Positions 55,552 through 63,653 of a stretch of DNA of 64,000 bases are shown here, piece by piece; position 1 is the stretch's first letter; the number at the start of each line of letters is the position of its first letter. Under the pieces are notes generated by a model. The model was not told the origin of the DNA, did not search any database, and worked only from the letters and a program-made list of their open reading frames with translations. Source of the DNA: Chthoniobacter flavus. GTDB lineage: Bacteria; Verrucomicrobiota; Verrucomicrobiia; Chthoniobacterales; JACTMZ01. The translations under genes were made by a program, and so were the position numbers. Location of the stretch: contig CAMDUL010000001.1 of the NCBI GenBank assembly GCA_945878135.1, positions 147,670-211,669 of the forward strand, given 5' to 3'.

Positions 55552-55570
55552 CTATTAGAAATTCTAATAG
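55552..55570. promoter_or_regulatory. Perfect 19-bp palindrome upstream of sdhC
   Basis: CTATTAGAAATTCTAATAG: 9-bp arms, one central base, no mismatch, 11 bp upstream of the sdhC start in an AT-rich patch. The inner part ATTAGAA-A-TTCTAAT has the 7-1-7 spacing of Fur-family boxes (Fur, PerR, Irr). It most likely is an operator controlling the sdhCAB operon; the regulator is not identified. Confidence 0.6.
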
Positions 55571-55659
55571 TAGCAACGATTAAGATTGGCCGCCGGATGC
55601 CCGTCAATTACCCGATTGCCCCTTGCGCGGCCCCGCAACCGGAGCTATCGGTGCGGCAG

Positions 55660-56358
55660 ATGAAAACCCTACCTCTCGTTCTCGCCGGTGCCCTTCTCTT
55701 TTCCGCTCACCCCCTCCTCGCCCGCGGTGGCGGCGGGGGCGGCGGTTTCCACGGCGGCGGTGACTTCGGCGGGGGCGGAGAATTCCGCGAAGGAGGGATG
55801 GACGGCGACGTGGATGTCGACCGCACCGGGAACGACGTGAACATCTCCCGGGACGGCAATGACGTGAATGTCGATCGGACCGGAGATGACAACTACCGCG
55901 TAAGCGACGACAACGGATCGGCCGATGTCCGCGTCAATCCCGAAGGCGACGGCGTGGCCAATGTCAATGTCCGCACCGCCGACGGCAAGGACTATGACAC
56001 CACCGTCGCGGGGCCGGACGGCTACCGCGCCGGCTACGTCTGGCAGAACGGCGGTTATGTCGCGGTCAACTGCGACCCGTGGGTGGCCTACGCCGCCCCG
56101 TTCGGTGCTTGGGCCGGTTGGAACATCGTGACCCAACCGGACTACGTCCAATACCCGGTTTATGCCACCTACCCCGTGGAAACCGCGGTGGAAGTCGCCC
56201 TGCAAAAGCTCGGCCTCTACACCGGCCCCATCGACGGCAATGCCGCCTCCTGCGCCGGCGCCATCGAGCAATACCAGATGCAGAACGGCATGCCCGTCAC
56301 CGGGACCATCACCCCGGACCTCCTCACCGCCCTCGGCATCCAAGCCTCCTTTCAGTAG
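55660..56358 (+). CDS. Secreted protein with Gly-rich and Asp/Asn repeats and a peptidoglycan-binding domain
   Basis: A 232-residue exported protein. Signal peptide LPLVLAGALLFSAHPLLARG, then a Gly-rich stretch, then alternating repeats DVDVDRTGNDVNISRDGN and DVNVDRTGDDNYRVSDDN (residues about 48-95), then a middle domain, and finally a peptidoglycan-binding-1 domain (LQKLGLYTGPIDGNAASCAGAIEQYQ, with MPVTGTITPDLLTALGI). The repeats resemble beta-roll or calcium-binding sequence. Likely cell-wall-associated; function unknown. Start ATG 55660. Confidence 0.8.
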   Translation: MKTLPLVLAGALLFSAHPLLARGGGGGGGFHGGGDFGGGGEFREGGMDGDVDVDRTGNDVNISRDGNDVNVDRTGDDNYRVSDDNGSADVRVNPEGDGVANVNVRTADGKDYDTTVAGPDGYRAGYVWQNGGYVAVNCDPWVAYAAPFGAWAGWNIVTQPDYVQYPVYATYPVETAVEVALQKLGLYTGPIDGNAASCAGAIEQYQMQNGMPVTGTITPDLLTALGIQASFQ

Positions 56359-56485
56359 ATGCATCGCGATAAAGGCAAAACACAATGGCGCCCGGAGGGA
56401 GCGATCCACCAAGTGTGGCGGCGGCCGGGAAGTCGCCGGCCGTATTCGGTCCAACTGACCATCGACTGAGCACTGAAAACTTCCC

Positions 56486-57781
56486 CTACCCCACGATCCC
56501 AGCCACCGCGCCGGTCATGAAGCAAGCGAGGCTGGCCCCGAGCAACGCCCGCCAGCCGAAGCGCGCCAGAGTCTCCCGCTGCGAGGGCGCCAAGGCGCCG
56601 ATGCCGCCGATCTGCACCCCGATCGAGACAATGTTGGCAAAACCGGCCAGCGCATAGGTCAGGATCATCAAGTTGCGCGGATCGGCGAATGCACCCGTTG
56701 CCTTGAGTTCGCCGAGTTTGACGAAGGACACGAACTCGTTGAGAACCGTCCGCTCCCCGAGCAAGGCCCCGCTCACCATGACCGCGTCGCTGCTGATTCC
56801 CATCAGCCACGCCACGGGCGCGAAAAGCAGGCCAAGCAGAAAATCGAGCGAGATCCCGTCGAAGACACCGCCGCTCCATTCCGCAACCAGCGCATTCAGC
56901 CCCGTCGCTTCGCCGATCCAACCCTCCAGCACGTGGTTGACCAGGGCGACCAGCGCCGTGAAGACCAGAAGCATCGCGCCGACATTGACCGCCAGCTTCA
57001 CACCGTCCGTCGTCCCCCGGCAAATCGCATCGAGCAGATTCACCCCGTTGCTCTCCTCGGCGAGATGCAGCGATGTGTCGACCGGTTCGGTCTGGGGCAG
57101 CAGGATTTTCGCGATCATCAGCGCCGCCGGCACCGTGATGACCGATTTGGTCAGCAAATGCGTGGCAAAGACCAGTTGCTGCGCGGGATCGCCGCCGCCC
57201 AGCAGGCTGATGTAGGCGATCATGACCGCGCCCGCCACCGTCGCCATCCCGCCGATCATGACGCAGAGGATCTCGGACTTGGTCATACCCGCCAGCCACG
57301 GACGGATGAGCAGCGGCGCTTCCGTCTGCCCGAGGAAAACGTTGGCCGAGGCCGACAATGTCTCCGGTCCGCTCAACCGCATGGTTTTGGCAAACACCCA
57401 CGCCATTCCGCGCACGATGACCTGCAGGATCCCGAGGTAGTAGAGCGCGGCGCTGAAGGCCGAAAAAAAGACGATCGAAGGCAGCACGCTCAGCGCGAAA
57501 ATCATGCCGTGGGACTGCTCGTCGAGCAGCGAACCGAAGAGAAAACGCGTTCCCTCCGAGGTGAACCCGAGCAGTTGCACGAAGAGCATCCCGACCAGTT
57601 CGACCGCCGCCCGGACCCAGGGAACATGGAGCACCAAGGCGGCCAGCAGGAACTGCAAAACCAAACCGGTCCCCACCACCCGCCAAGGAATGGCGCGGCG
57701 GTCGGCACTGAAGAGCACCGCCACCCCGAGGAAGAACACAATACCCAACACGGGCTGCCAGATAATGGCGGGATCCTGCAC
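56486..57781 (-). CDS. Concentrative nucleoside transporter (NupC/CNT family)
   Basis: Takes up nucleosides with Na+ or H+. 431 residues and about ten hydrophobic segments. Signature blocks: FLGQTEAPLLIRPWLAGMTKSE (nucleoside binding, with the conserved Gln-Thr-Glu), GGMATVAGAVMIAYISLLG, and GERTVLNEFVSF in the second half with the Glu and Asn of the substrate site. The start is uncertain: GTG 57781 (MQDPAIIWQPVLGIV) gives a normal N-terminus, while ATG 57823 would add 14 residues. Confidence 0.88.
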   Translation of the reverse strand: MQDPAIIWQPVLGIVFFLGVAVLFSADRRAIPWRVVGTGLVLQFLLAALVLHVPWVRAAVELVGMLFVQLLGFTSEGTRFLFGSLLDEQSHGMIFALSVLPSIVFFSAFSAALYYLGILQVIVRGMAWVFAKTMRLSGPETLSASANVFLGQTEAPLLIRPWLAGMTKSEILCVMIGGMATVAGAVMIAYISLLGGGDPAQQLVFATHLLTKSVITVPAALMIAKILLPQTEPVDTSLHLAEESNGVNLLDAICRGTTDGVKLAVNVGAMLLVFTALVALVNHVLEGWIGEATGLNALVAEWSGGVFDGISLDFLLGLLFAPVAWLMGISSDAVMVSGALLGERTVLNEFVSFVKLGELKATGAFADPRNLMILTYALAGFANIVSIGVQIGGIGALAPSQRETLARFGWRALLGASLACFMTGAVAGIVG

Positions 57782-57886
57782 GCCGGGGAAACTACACCCC
57801 GGTGCCGAGGTTGCCGAATGCAAACAACGGTTCGCCCGGTAATAAACACTCCTTGCCTCGTCCTGCGGCAGGCTTAATTTTACTTG

Positions 57887-59767
57887 ATGGCTGGATCCTC
57901 ACTGCGCCTGTCCGTCACCGCCGTTTTGCTTGTCATGCTGGTGGCCCTGTTGGGCTTGCTTCAGACCGCACCCAGCCCGGCCCCCGCGGACGCCCCTTCC
58001 CTCACCCCGCCAGCGCCTGATGGATGGGCCCGCGGTCCTGCCTCCTTCGTTGGCCGTGACGGCCCGGCGGCCCGTTTTCTCTCCCGGGCCACCGTCCTCG
58101 ACCAGCGCCCCCTTCCGGCCGACGGGAACCGTCAGGGCGTGGAAAAACTCGTGCCGTCCCGCAGCGGCCACCGCTTGTATCGCGCCGTCGAATCTTGGGA
58201 CGAGGGTCCACCCGGCGGGACCGTCTCCGGCTTCCAACTCCGCGTTTACGCCGCGGACCGGGTCATCGTCCGCACCGCCCCGGACGCCGACCCCGACCAA
58301 CTCGCCCGCGTTTTGCGGAAGGAAGGACTGCACCTCGACCGACAGATCGCCGAGGGGATCTTCAGCGTGCAGACCCGTGAAGCCAACCTCGATGCCGTGC
58401 CCCGCGCCCTCGCCACGCTTGCCGAACTCGGCGCGGTCGTGGCCCAAGCCGAGCCGGACGGCGTGGGTTTCGGCGGAGGCGCTCCCCCCGACGACCCCTA
58501 CTTCCCGCAGCAGTGGAACCTCGACAATACCGGGCAGCTCGGCGGCGTTCCGGGGGCCGATATCCGGGCGCTCGGGCTGTGGGACGTCTGGCAGCGCGCT
58601 GCAGGCGTGACCGTGGCGGTGCTCGACACGGGATTGGATTTCACCCAGCCGGATCTTCAAGGGCTCGATTGGACGGGTTATGACTTTGTCAACGACGATG
58701 CGAATCCCTCCGACGACCACGGCCACGGGACCGCGGTCACGGGGGTCATCCTCGCCAACACCGGCAACGGCCTCGGGATCGCGGGCCTGACCAGCGGGGT
58801 GCGTTTGCTCGTGGTCAAGGTTCTCGACGCCGCCAACGAGGGCCTCACCTCGGACCTGATCGCCGGCTTGGCCTACGCCCGGACCAACGGTGCCGCGGTG
58901 ATGAATCTCTCGCTTGTCGGCTACCCCGCGCCCGGGGAGTTTCCCGCCGAAGACACCCTCCTGGCGCAGCAACTCGCCCTCTGCCAGTCGGCCGGCATCG
59001 TTTTGAGCATTTCCGCGGGCAACAACGGCACGGACAACGACATCACGCCGAATTACCCGAGCTCCTACACCAACGCCAACATCATCGCCGTCGGCGGTCA
59101 CGACCGTTACGACGTGCGGTGGAGCGGCGCATCATTGCCGTCCAACTACGGGGCCACGTCGGTCGATCTCTTCGCCCCCGGCCGGGGCGTTCCGACCACC
59201 GTCCGGCCGGGGACCGGGTTCCTCCCCGCGGTCGGCGGCGACTACTCCTATTACACCGGAACTTCCATCGCCACCCCGCACGTCACCGGAACAGCCGCCG
59301 TGCTCAAGGCCCTCAACCCGACCTGGGGCGCGAACGAAATCAAAAAAGCCATCCTCGACAATGCGAAAACCAATGCCGCCTACACCGGCCTTTGCCTCTC
59401 GGGCGGAAGGCTCGACGCCCTCGACGCGTTCGGCTTCGCGGCCAACCTCCAACCGAACCGCGACAGCGATTCCGACGGCAGCGGCAACCTCCTCGAATAC
59501 CTCGCCGGCACGCGGGCCGACAGCGCCGCGGTGCGGCCGCAGGTTTCCACCACTCTCGAGCCCTCGACCCTTGCCGTGAGCATGTCCCGCAAAGAACGCC
59601 CCTATGGCACCCTGCGGATCACCGCATCGCAAACGCTCGAGTTTTGGTCCACCAATGGCGTGTCGACGGATCTGAGCACACCGACAGTCTTGCGCGGCGC
59701 CGTCGATCGCACCGGCCTGGGGCAAAGTTTCATGCGCATCGAGGCCGTTCCGACCGGCACGAACTGA
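57887..59767 (+). CDS. Subtilisin-like serine protease (S8 family), exported
   Basis: A 626-residue secreted endopeptidase. Signal/anchor helix (LSVTAVLLVMLVALLGLLQ), a propeptide-like region to about residue 190 (RVIVRTAPDADPDQLARVL resembles an inhibitor-9 fold), then the catalytic domain: Asp in VAVLDTGLDF, His in DDHGHGTAVTGV, oxyanion Asn in SISAGNNGTD and Ser in YYTGTSIATPHVTG. The C-terminal 120 residues include DSDSDGSGNLLEYLAGT, a calcium-binding-like stretch common in planctomycetes and verrucomicrobia. Start ATG is one codon after a TTG. Confidence 0.91.
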   Translation: MAGSSLRLSVTAVLLVMLVALLGLLQTAPSPAPADAPSLTPPAPDGWARGPASFVGRDGPAARFLSRATVLDQRPLPADGNRQGVEKLVPSRSGHRLYRAVESWDEGPPGGTVSGFQLRVYAADRVIVRTAPDADPDQLARVLRKEGLHLDRQIAEGIFSVQTREANLDAVPRALATLAELGAVVAQAEPDGVGFGGGAPPDDPYFPQQWNLDNTGQLGGVPGADIRALGLWDVWQRAAGVTVAVLDTGLDFTQPDLQGLDWTGYDFVNDDANPSDDHGHGTAVTGVILANTGNGLGIAGLTSGVRLLVVKVLDAANEGLTSDLIAGLAYARTNGAAVMNLSLVGYPAPGEFPAEDTLLAQQLALCQSAGIVLSISAGNNGTDNDITPNYPSSYTNANIIAVGGHDRYDVRWSGASLPSNYGATSVDLFAPGRGVPTTVRPGTGFLPAVGGDYSYYTGTSIATPHVTGTAAVLKALNPTWGANEIKKAILDNAKTNAAYTGLCLSGGRLDALDAFGFAANLQPNRDSDSDGSGNLLEYLAGTRADSAAVRPQVSTTLEPSTLAVSMSRKERPYGTLRITASQTLEFWSTNGVSTDLSTPTVLRGAVDRTGLGQSFMRIEAVPTGTN

Positions 59768-59790
59768 AGCATCACAGCCTCCGCGCGACC

Positions 59791-60249
59791 TCAGTCCGTC
59801 CCCGCGACCGGCACCAGACGTCCGCCGCCGAAGGGATGATCCTCCCGCGCCGGCACCAGCGCGCCCTCCTCGAGCGTGAAGCCGTGATCATAGCTCCGCA
59901 GCAACAACTCGCCGTCGCCGTCGAATGATCGCACGGGCACGAAGCCGAGGCTCATTGGGTCGCGCTCCAGCACGTGGCGGCAGGCAAGTTCCAGACGCCG
60001 CCCCCGGAGAACGTAGACCCCCTCCAACCGGCGCGCGGCCCCTTGGGCGAAAATACCCGCCGGCACTTTGCTCTCCCAAGTCGCCGTCCACGTGAGGTCC
60101 GGACGGAATTCGTAGCGCAAACCCGGACGCTCCGGATCATCGTAAGCATTGGCCAGCTCCGGAGCATCCGCGCAACCGGCCAGCCCGAGCAACGCGGACC
60201 ACATGACAGCGCGCAGCCCCCGGTTTGCCGCCCTTCGCTCGCCCGTCAT
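59791..60249 (-). CDS. Putative lipoprotein
   Basis: A 152-residue protein with a lipobox (WSALLGLAGCADAPE) after a basic N-terminus. The mature part is a small beta-rich domain (GLRYEFRPDLTWTATWESKV, GVYVLRGRRLELACRHVL) that looks like a lipocalin-type or toxin-immunity-type fold, not assignable. It is the last of three co-transcribed minus-strand genes and overlaps the protease stop by four bases. Confidence 0.7.
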   Translation of the reverse strand: MTGERRAANRGLRAVMWSALLGLAGCADAPELANAYDDPERPGLRYEFRPDLTWTATWESKVPAGIFAQGAARRLEGVYVLRGRRLELACRHVLERDPMSLGFVPVRSFDGDGELLLRSYDHGFTLEEGALVPAREDHPFGGGRLVPVAGTD

Positions 60250-61115
60250 TCCAGCAACCCGCGTAAAGTTTCGGTGGAAACACAATCCTTGAACACCATC
60301 TGCACATCCTCCGCACCCGCCTCCCGTCCCTCCACCGGATCGGCCAGCACCGCGGCCGTGCTCGAGACCATCCCGACCACCAAACCGCTCTCGTCGAGCA
60401 CCGGCGCCCCCGAGCTGCCCGCACCGTAGTCCGCCGTCACCGTGACCCACCGCCGGCGCGCACTCCCGTCCTCCGAACGCCCGTCGAAGACCCGCGACAC
60501 AATCCCCTCGGTCAGCGAATAAAAACGTCCGTCCGGATGACTCACCACGTGCACGGGCGCGCCCGTCGGCACACCCTCCGCCATGGACAACCACGGACGC
60601 CCCGCCGCGGCCTCCGCCGCGAGGCGCACGAAAACCGCGTCCCCGTCGCGGTCCGCCGCCACGACTTCCGCCACCGGGTGCACCGCGCCGTCCGCGAACA
60701 TCACGCCCAGCGGCTCATCCGAATCCTCCTCCAACACATGGTAACTCGTCGCGACCAAACCGTCCGGTCCGGCCAGCCAGCCGCTGCTCACCCCGCCCAT
60801 GTGCCACTCCGGGCAATCCCGGCACTTCTCCACCGTGCCGATGACCACCACCGCCTCGCGGGCCCGCGCGTAGCGCCCGGCCGCCGCATGCTCCGCCGCG
60901 GATCCGTCATGCTTCGCTTTTTTCCCGGCCGCCTGCCCCAGTGCCGCGGCCGCCTGCCGACCGGTCAGGGCGCGCGCGGCCTTGCGGTGCGGCATGATGC
61001 CCTCGACAAACCTCTCCTCCACCTTCTCGTCGTCGACCACCGGCTCGCCGGAAGCCGGCCGCGCCGCGCCCAGCACGGCCGCGGCGGCGAGAAGGAACCA
61101 GAAGTTGCTGAACAT
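60246..61115 (-). CDS. Exported trypsin-like serine protease
   Basis: A 289-residue protease of the chymotrypsin fold (S1). Signal peptide WFLLAAAAVLGAARPASGE; a helical/linker part; catalytic His in VATSYHVLEED, Asp in AADRDGDAVFVRL and Ser in DYGAGSSGAPVLDESG. A Cys pair CRDC lies before the His. No PDZ domain is present, unlike DegP. It follows the kinase-fold gene by 6 bp and is coupled to the lipoprotein gene. Confidence 0.86.
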   Translation of the reverse strand: MFSNFWFLLAAAAVLGAARPASGEPVVDDEKVEERFVEGIMPHRKAARALTGRQAAAALGQAAGKKAKHDGSAAEHAAAGRYARAREAVVVIGTVEKCRDCPEWHMGGVSSGWLAGPDGLVATSYHVLEEDSDEPLGVMFADGAVHPVAEVVAADRDGDAVFVRLAAEAAAGRPWLSMAEGVPTGAPVHVVSHPDGRFYSLTEGIVSRVFDGRSEDGSARRRWVTVTADYGAGSSGAPVLDESGLVVGMVSSTAAVLADPVEGREAGAEDVQMVFKDCVSTETLRGLLE

Positions 61116-61121
61116 CGTGCG

Positions 61122-62150
61122 TCAGGAATGGATACGGTCGGAAATCAAACGCTGCAAGTGATGCATGACGAGAGCCGCCATCGTCCGCATCGAACCGAAC
61201 TCCGCCACCCCGTGATACTCGTCGAGTTCGCGGGCCAGCAGGGCCACGTGTTCCGGCGGGGCCACGTCCGACTTTTCCATCGTGCCCATCAACCCGTGGA
61301 ACCGGCGGCTCTCCGCGCGGATGCGGCGCGCCGTTTGCGAGCGCTCCTCCTGGCGGTATTGCACGATGGTCGGCACGTTGAGATGCGTCCGCACCAGCTC
61401 TTCGACCGGTTTGTTGTCCGGGAAAAGATGCGGACGGTAAACCTCGAGCCGCCCCTCGTAACATTGCTGGTCGAAGTCGACCGGACGCACCCGGTATTGC
61501 ACCTCCTCGAAGTCCGGCGTGATGTCCACCACGTAGTTGACCGCGCGCATGTCGCCGAGCAGGCGCAGGTAGCAACGCTCGGCGAACTTGACGAATTCCT
61601 TGGCCACACGCACGCGGTTCAGGTCCTCCCGCGCCAGCTGGTCGCGGATGAACATGTCGCCCGGAATCCCCGCGATGTGCTCCTCGACCAGCGTGTTGCC
61701 GTGCACAAGGTAATTGATGCGGAACGGCGAGAGCAAATGCTCCAGCTCCAAGCCGTAAATGCGGGAGGCGTCCCCCTGCTTCACGTAATAGTGGTCCGCG
61801 TTGCCGTTGAAGAGATTGATGATGCGGATGCGGAACGGACGCGAATTGCCGAAGTCGCCGAAGTCCACCCGCTCGACCGCGAGATGCTCCGCGTGGGAAA
61901 GATCCCCGCCGATTTTCAGCATGGCGTAGAGCCGCGTCAGCCGAGGCTGCAGTTCCGCCATCGCCTCGGGGGCGTAAGCCACGGTGAGCCAGAGGGTCTC
62001 GCGGCCGGACGGATTTTCGTAGGGCATGGCCGCCGTGAAGCGCAGGAGATCGTCGTAGACCGCCGGCATCTCCGCCATGCGCCCGAAATGCTGCAGGTAT
62101 TGCCGCAACGACGGACCGATGGGGTATTGCTCCTTGCGGCGCGAGATCAT
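61122..62150 (-). CDS. Hypothetical protein with kinase-like (APH/protein kinase fold) motif order
   Basis: A 342-residue cytosolic protein with no named family. The order of motifs is that of a kinase fold: HYYVKQG (residues 120-126, strand-3 Lys), LELEHLL (helix C Glu, about 136), LVEEHIAGIPGDMF (hinge, 154-167), LLGDMRAVNYVVD (catalytic loop Asp 200 and Asn 205) and VRPVDFDQQ (metal-binding Asp 225). The last helices are charged. It could phosphorylate a small molecule or protein. It lies upstream of an exported protease in one operon. Track start is far upstream; the ATG at 62150 is chosen. Confidence 0.68.
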   Translation of the reverse strand: MISRRKEQYPIGPSLRQYLQHFGRMAEMPAVYDDLLRFTAAMPYENPSGRETLWLTVAYAPEAMAELQPRLTRLYAMLKIGGDLSHAEHLAVERVDFGDFGNSRPFRIRIINLFNGNADHYYVKQGDASRIYGLELEHLLSPFRINYLVHGNTLVEEHIAGIPGDMFIRDQLAREDLNRVRVAKEFVKFAERCYLRLLGDMRAVNYVVDITPDFEEVQYRVRPVDFDQQCYEGRLEVYRPHLFPDNKPVEELVRTHLNVPTIVQYRQEERSQTARRIRAESRRFHGLMGTMEKSDVAPPEHVALLARELDEYHGVAEFGSMRTMAALVMHHLQRLISDRIHS

Positions 62151-62234
62151 CGTGCCGGCAACACTCGGGCAAAAATCCGGCCCTGCCACCATCAAAATGG
62201 CGCACCCGCCCCCCACCCTGTGGTAAATTCCGCC

Positions 62235-62558
62235 GTGGTCGCCCTCACCGAAAAATTCCTCGCCGCCGTCGCCGGATGGCCGGTGGTTTTCGAGGCCCGC
62301 AAAATCCGCGCCGCCGGCAAAGTCAAATCCGCCCGTTACGAACCCCCGCTGCTCAAAGGCGCCGTCCGCGCCGGCTCCCGCCTCTACGCCTCCGGACTCC
62401 GCCTTGTCTCCGAGACCGACGTGGAAAACATCTGCTCCTGCCGCGCCTCGCAAGTCGAGGGCGACGGCATGATCTGCCCCCACTCCGTTGCCGTCGCCCT
62501 CGAAGTCATCCACGGGGAAGAAAAGCCACATCCGCCCCCGTCACCCGGAACGTTGTAG
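62235..62558 (+). CDS. Short SWIM zinc-finger protein, possibly a truncated SNF2-type helicase
   Basis: A 107-residue ORF starting at GTG 62235 (an earlier in-frame GTG is at 62220). NICSCRASQVEGDGMICPHS is a SWIM finger (CxCxnCxH). In many bacteria such an N-terminal part belongs to a long SNF2/DEAD helicase. Here the frame stops just upstream of tRNA-Glu, where an integration event seems to have taken place, so the gene could have lost its 3' part. A free-standing SWIM protein is equally possible. Confidence 0.6.
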   Translation: MVALTEKFLAAVAGWPVVFEARKIRAAGKVKSARYEPPLLKGAVRAGSRLYASGLRLVSETDVENICSCRASQVEGDGMICPHSVAVALEVIHGEEKPHPPPSPGTL

Positions 62559-62573
62559 GTTCAGGATCAGCTC

Positions 62574-62601
62574 TTGCGATCCGCGAAAATTCCGGCATAC
62601 T
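62574..62601 (+). promoter_or_regulatory. Promoter of tRNA-Glu
   Basis: TTGCGA (62574-62579) and CATACT (62596-62601) are 16 bp apart, and the tRNA starts 15 bp further on. The match is moderate but the spacing is right. Confidence 0.45.
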
Positions 62602-62615
62602 CCATTTTCGATCAA

Positions 62616-62687
62616 GACCCTATCGTCCAGCGGTTAGGACACCGCCCTTTCACGGCGGTAACACGGGTTCGAATCCCGTTAGGGTCG
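62616..62687 (+). tRNA. tRNA-Glu (anticodon UUC)
   Basis: All arms fold: acceptor GACCCTA/TAGGGTC, D-stem GTCC/GGAC, anticodon stem CCGCC/GGCGG with loop CTTTCAC (anticodon TTC), and T-stem ACGGG/CCCGT with loop TTCGAAT. Total 72 bases with discriminator G; CCA is not encoded. The 3' end is repeated 149 bp downstream. Confidence 0.95.
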
Positions 62688-62820
62688 CTCGCCTTGGCCA
62701 GCGACCCGCAAGCCTCTCCTCCGCCGCAGGCGCATGAATGGAAAGATGGCGCGGCCATCAGCCAAGCGAAGCGCGACAGATCGACCGCAGGTCGACCCCA
62801 GGGTGAGGCGCAGCCGAATC

Positions 62821-62838
62821 AATCCCGTTAGGGTCGCT
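62821..62838 (+). repeat. Second copy of the tRNA-Glu 3' end (att-like)
   Basis: AATCCCGTTAGGGTCGCT is an exact 18-bp copy of 62672-62689, the T-arm and acceptor end of tRNA-Glu plus two bases. It is followed by TTTTCTTTTTG, which looks like the tRNA's former terminator. This is the usual mark of site-specific integration into a tRNA gene. Confidence 0.75.
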
Positions 62839-62910
62839 TTTCTTTTTGAGGGCAATCCCCCCTTAAACCCGCACAAATACAGGCTTCGCGGGCGTTTGCT
62901 GAAATCGGCG

Positions 62911-62987
62911 GAGTTGGCCGAAGTTGGCGGAAGTTTGTCAAGAAACGTCAAGAAAATGGCAGCCGAATGGCACTAAAATGGCACTAA
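62911..62987. repeat. Tandem 10/11-bp repeats beside the att-like site
   Basis: Consecutive units: GAGTTGGCCG, AAGTTGGCGG, AAGTTTGTCA, AGAAACGTCA, then AATGGCAGCCG and AATGGCACTAA twice (62955-62987). Repeat length is close to one DNA turn. Such iteron-like rows are found as arm sites of tyrosine recombinases or as replication/regulatory iterons. The 314-bp stretch 62839-63152 holds only this row and a terminator hairpin; its ORFs look spurious. Confidence 0.6.
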
Positions 62988-63004
62988 CGGAGGCGGGCTT
63001 TGTT

Positions 63005-63033
63005 ACCGCCCAAAGGCGGCGGTGGCCTTTTTC
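63005..63033 (+). terminator. Likely intrinsic terminator
   Basis: Stem ACCGCC/GGCGGT with 7-base loop CAAAGGC, followed by GGCC and TTTTTC. It reads on the plus strand, downstream of the tandem repeats and upstream of the low-GC gene. Confidence 0.45.
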
Positions 63034-63152
63034 TTGCCCTCCCCTCGCCTCGGGTGCATCACCCGCCATCCCTGCCGCCCTCGAGTTCATCGGTGCGGAC
63101 ATGCCCTTTCCAGTCCATTGACCGTGCGAGGATTGCTGCTAAACCAATAACC

Positions 63153-63653
63153 ATGAATCTACCTAAAGCACCGTCCCTTATCATCACCGCTCTTGCTCTG
63201 CTCACGTTCCACGCTTCGGCGGTGGAGTATGTGACTCTGCGCCCAGAAACAGGGGCCGTTAACCTTAATCCATTGGACGTGGTCGAAATTGTATCCGAAC
63301 AGGTATCTTATAATGCTGGCAATGGCGCTTACACCTATCGCGTTAATTTAGACATGACGTTTGAGGGAGGCCACACATCAAACATCTCAACCGGACGTGG
63401 TAGCGTCTACACTTCGCTTGTGCAGATTGCATCCACCAACGGTGCGGTAACGATAAAAATCACCCGCGCCAACGAAGTCAATGCCGTGCAGCCCACTTCA
63501 GTTTTAGTCATCCCCGAAAACGCCACAGGCAACTACGACATCGTAGTCGAAACCAGTGACGATACTGCTACTTGGACGCCGTTCCACTCGCAGACAATCT
63601 TGGCGACCGACCCCAAAAGGTTTTTTCGGACTAGGATTGTAAGGCGAGATTAG
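63153..63653 (+). CDS. Secreted hypothetical protein, low GC
   Basis: A 166-residue protein with a signal peptide (LIITALALLTFHASAVEY). The mature part is beta-rich with Asn/Thr (NAGNGAYTYRVNLDMTF, NISTGRGSVYTSLVQIAS). By counting two 60-base lines its GC is about 42-50%, far below the rest of the window. It lies just beyond the duplicated tRNA end, which fits a transferred gene. No family recognised. Confidence 0.7.
   Translation: MNLPKAPSLIITALALLTFHASAVEYVTLRPETGAVNLNPLDVVEIVSEQVSYNAGNGAYTYRVNLDMTFEGGHTSNISTGRGSVYTSLVQIASTNGAVTIKITRANEVNAVQPTSVLVIPENATGNYDIVVETSDDTATWTPFHSQTILATDPKRFFRTRIVRRD

Noticed and set aside
62734-62976. 80-aa ORF between tRNA-Glu copies and tandem repeats
   Set aside because: It spans the duplicated tRNA end and the repeat row; not protein-like.
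62911-62987. Tandem repeats as a CRISPR array
   Set aside because: Units are 10-11 bp with no spacers and no cas genes in the window.
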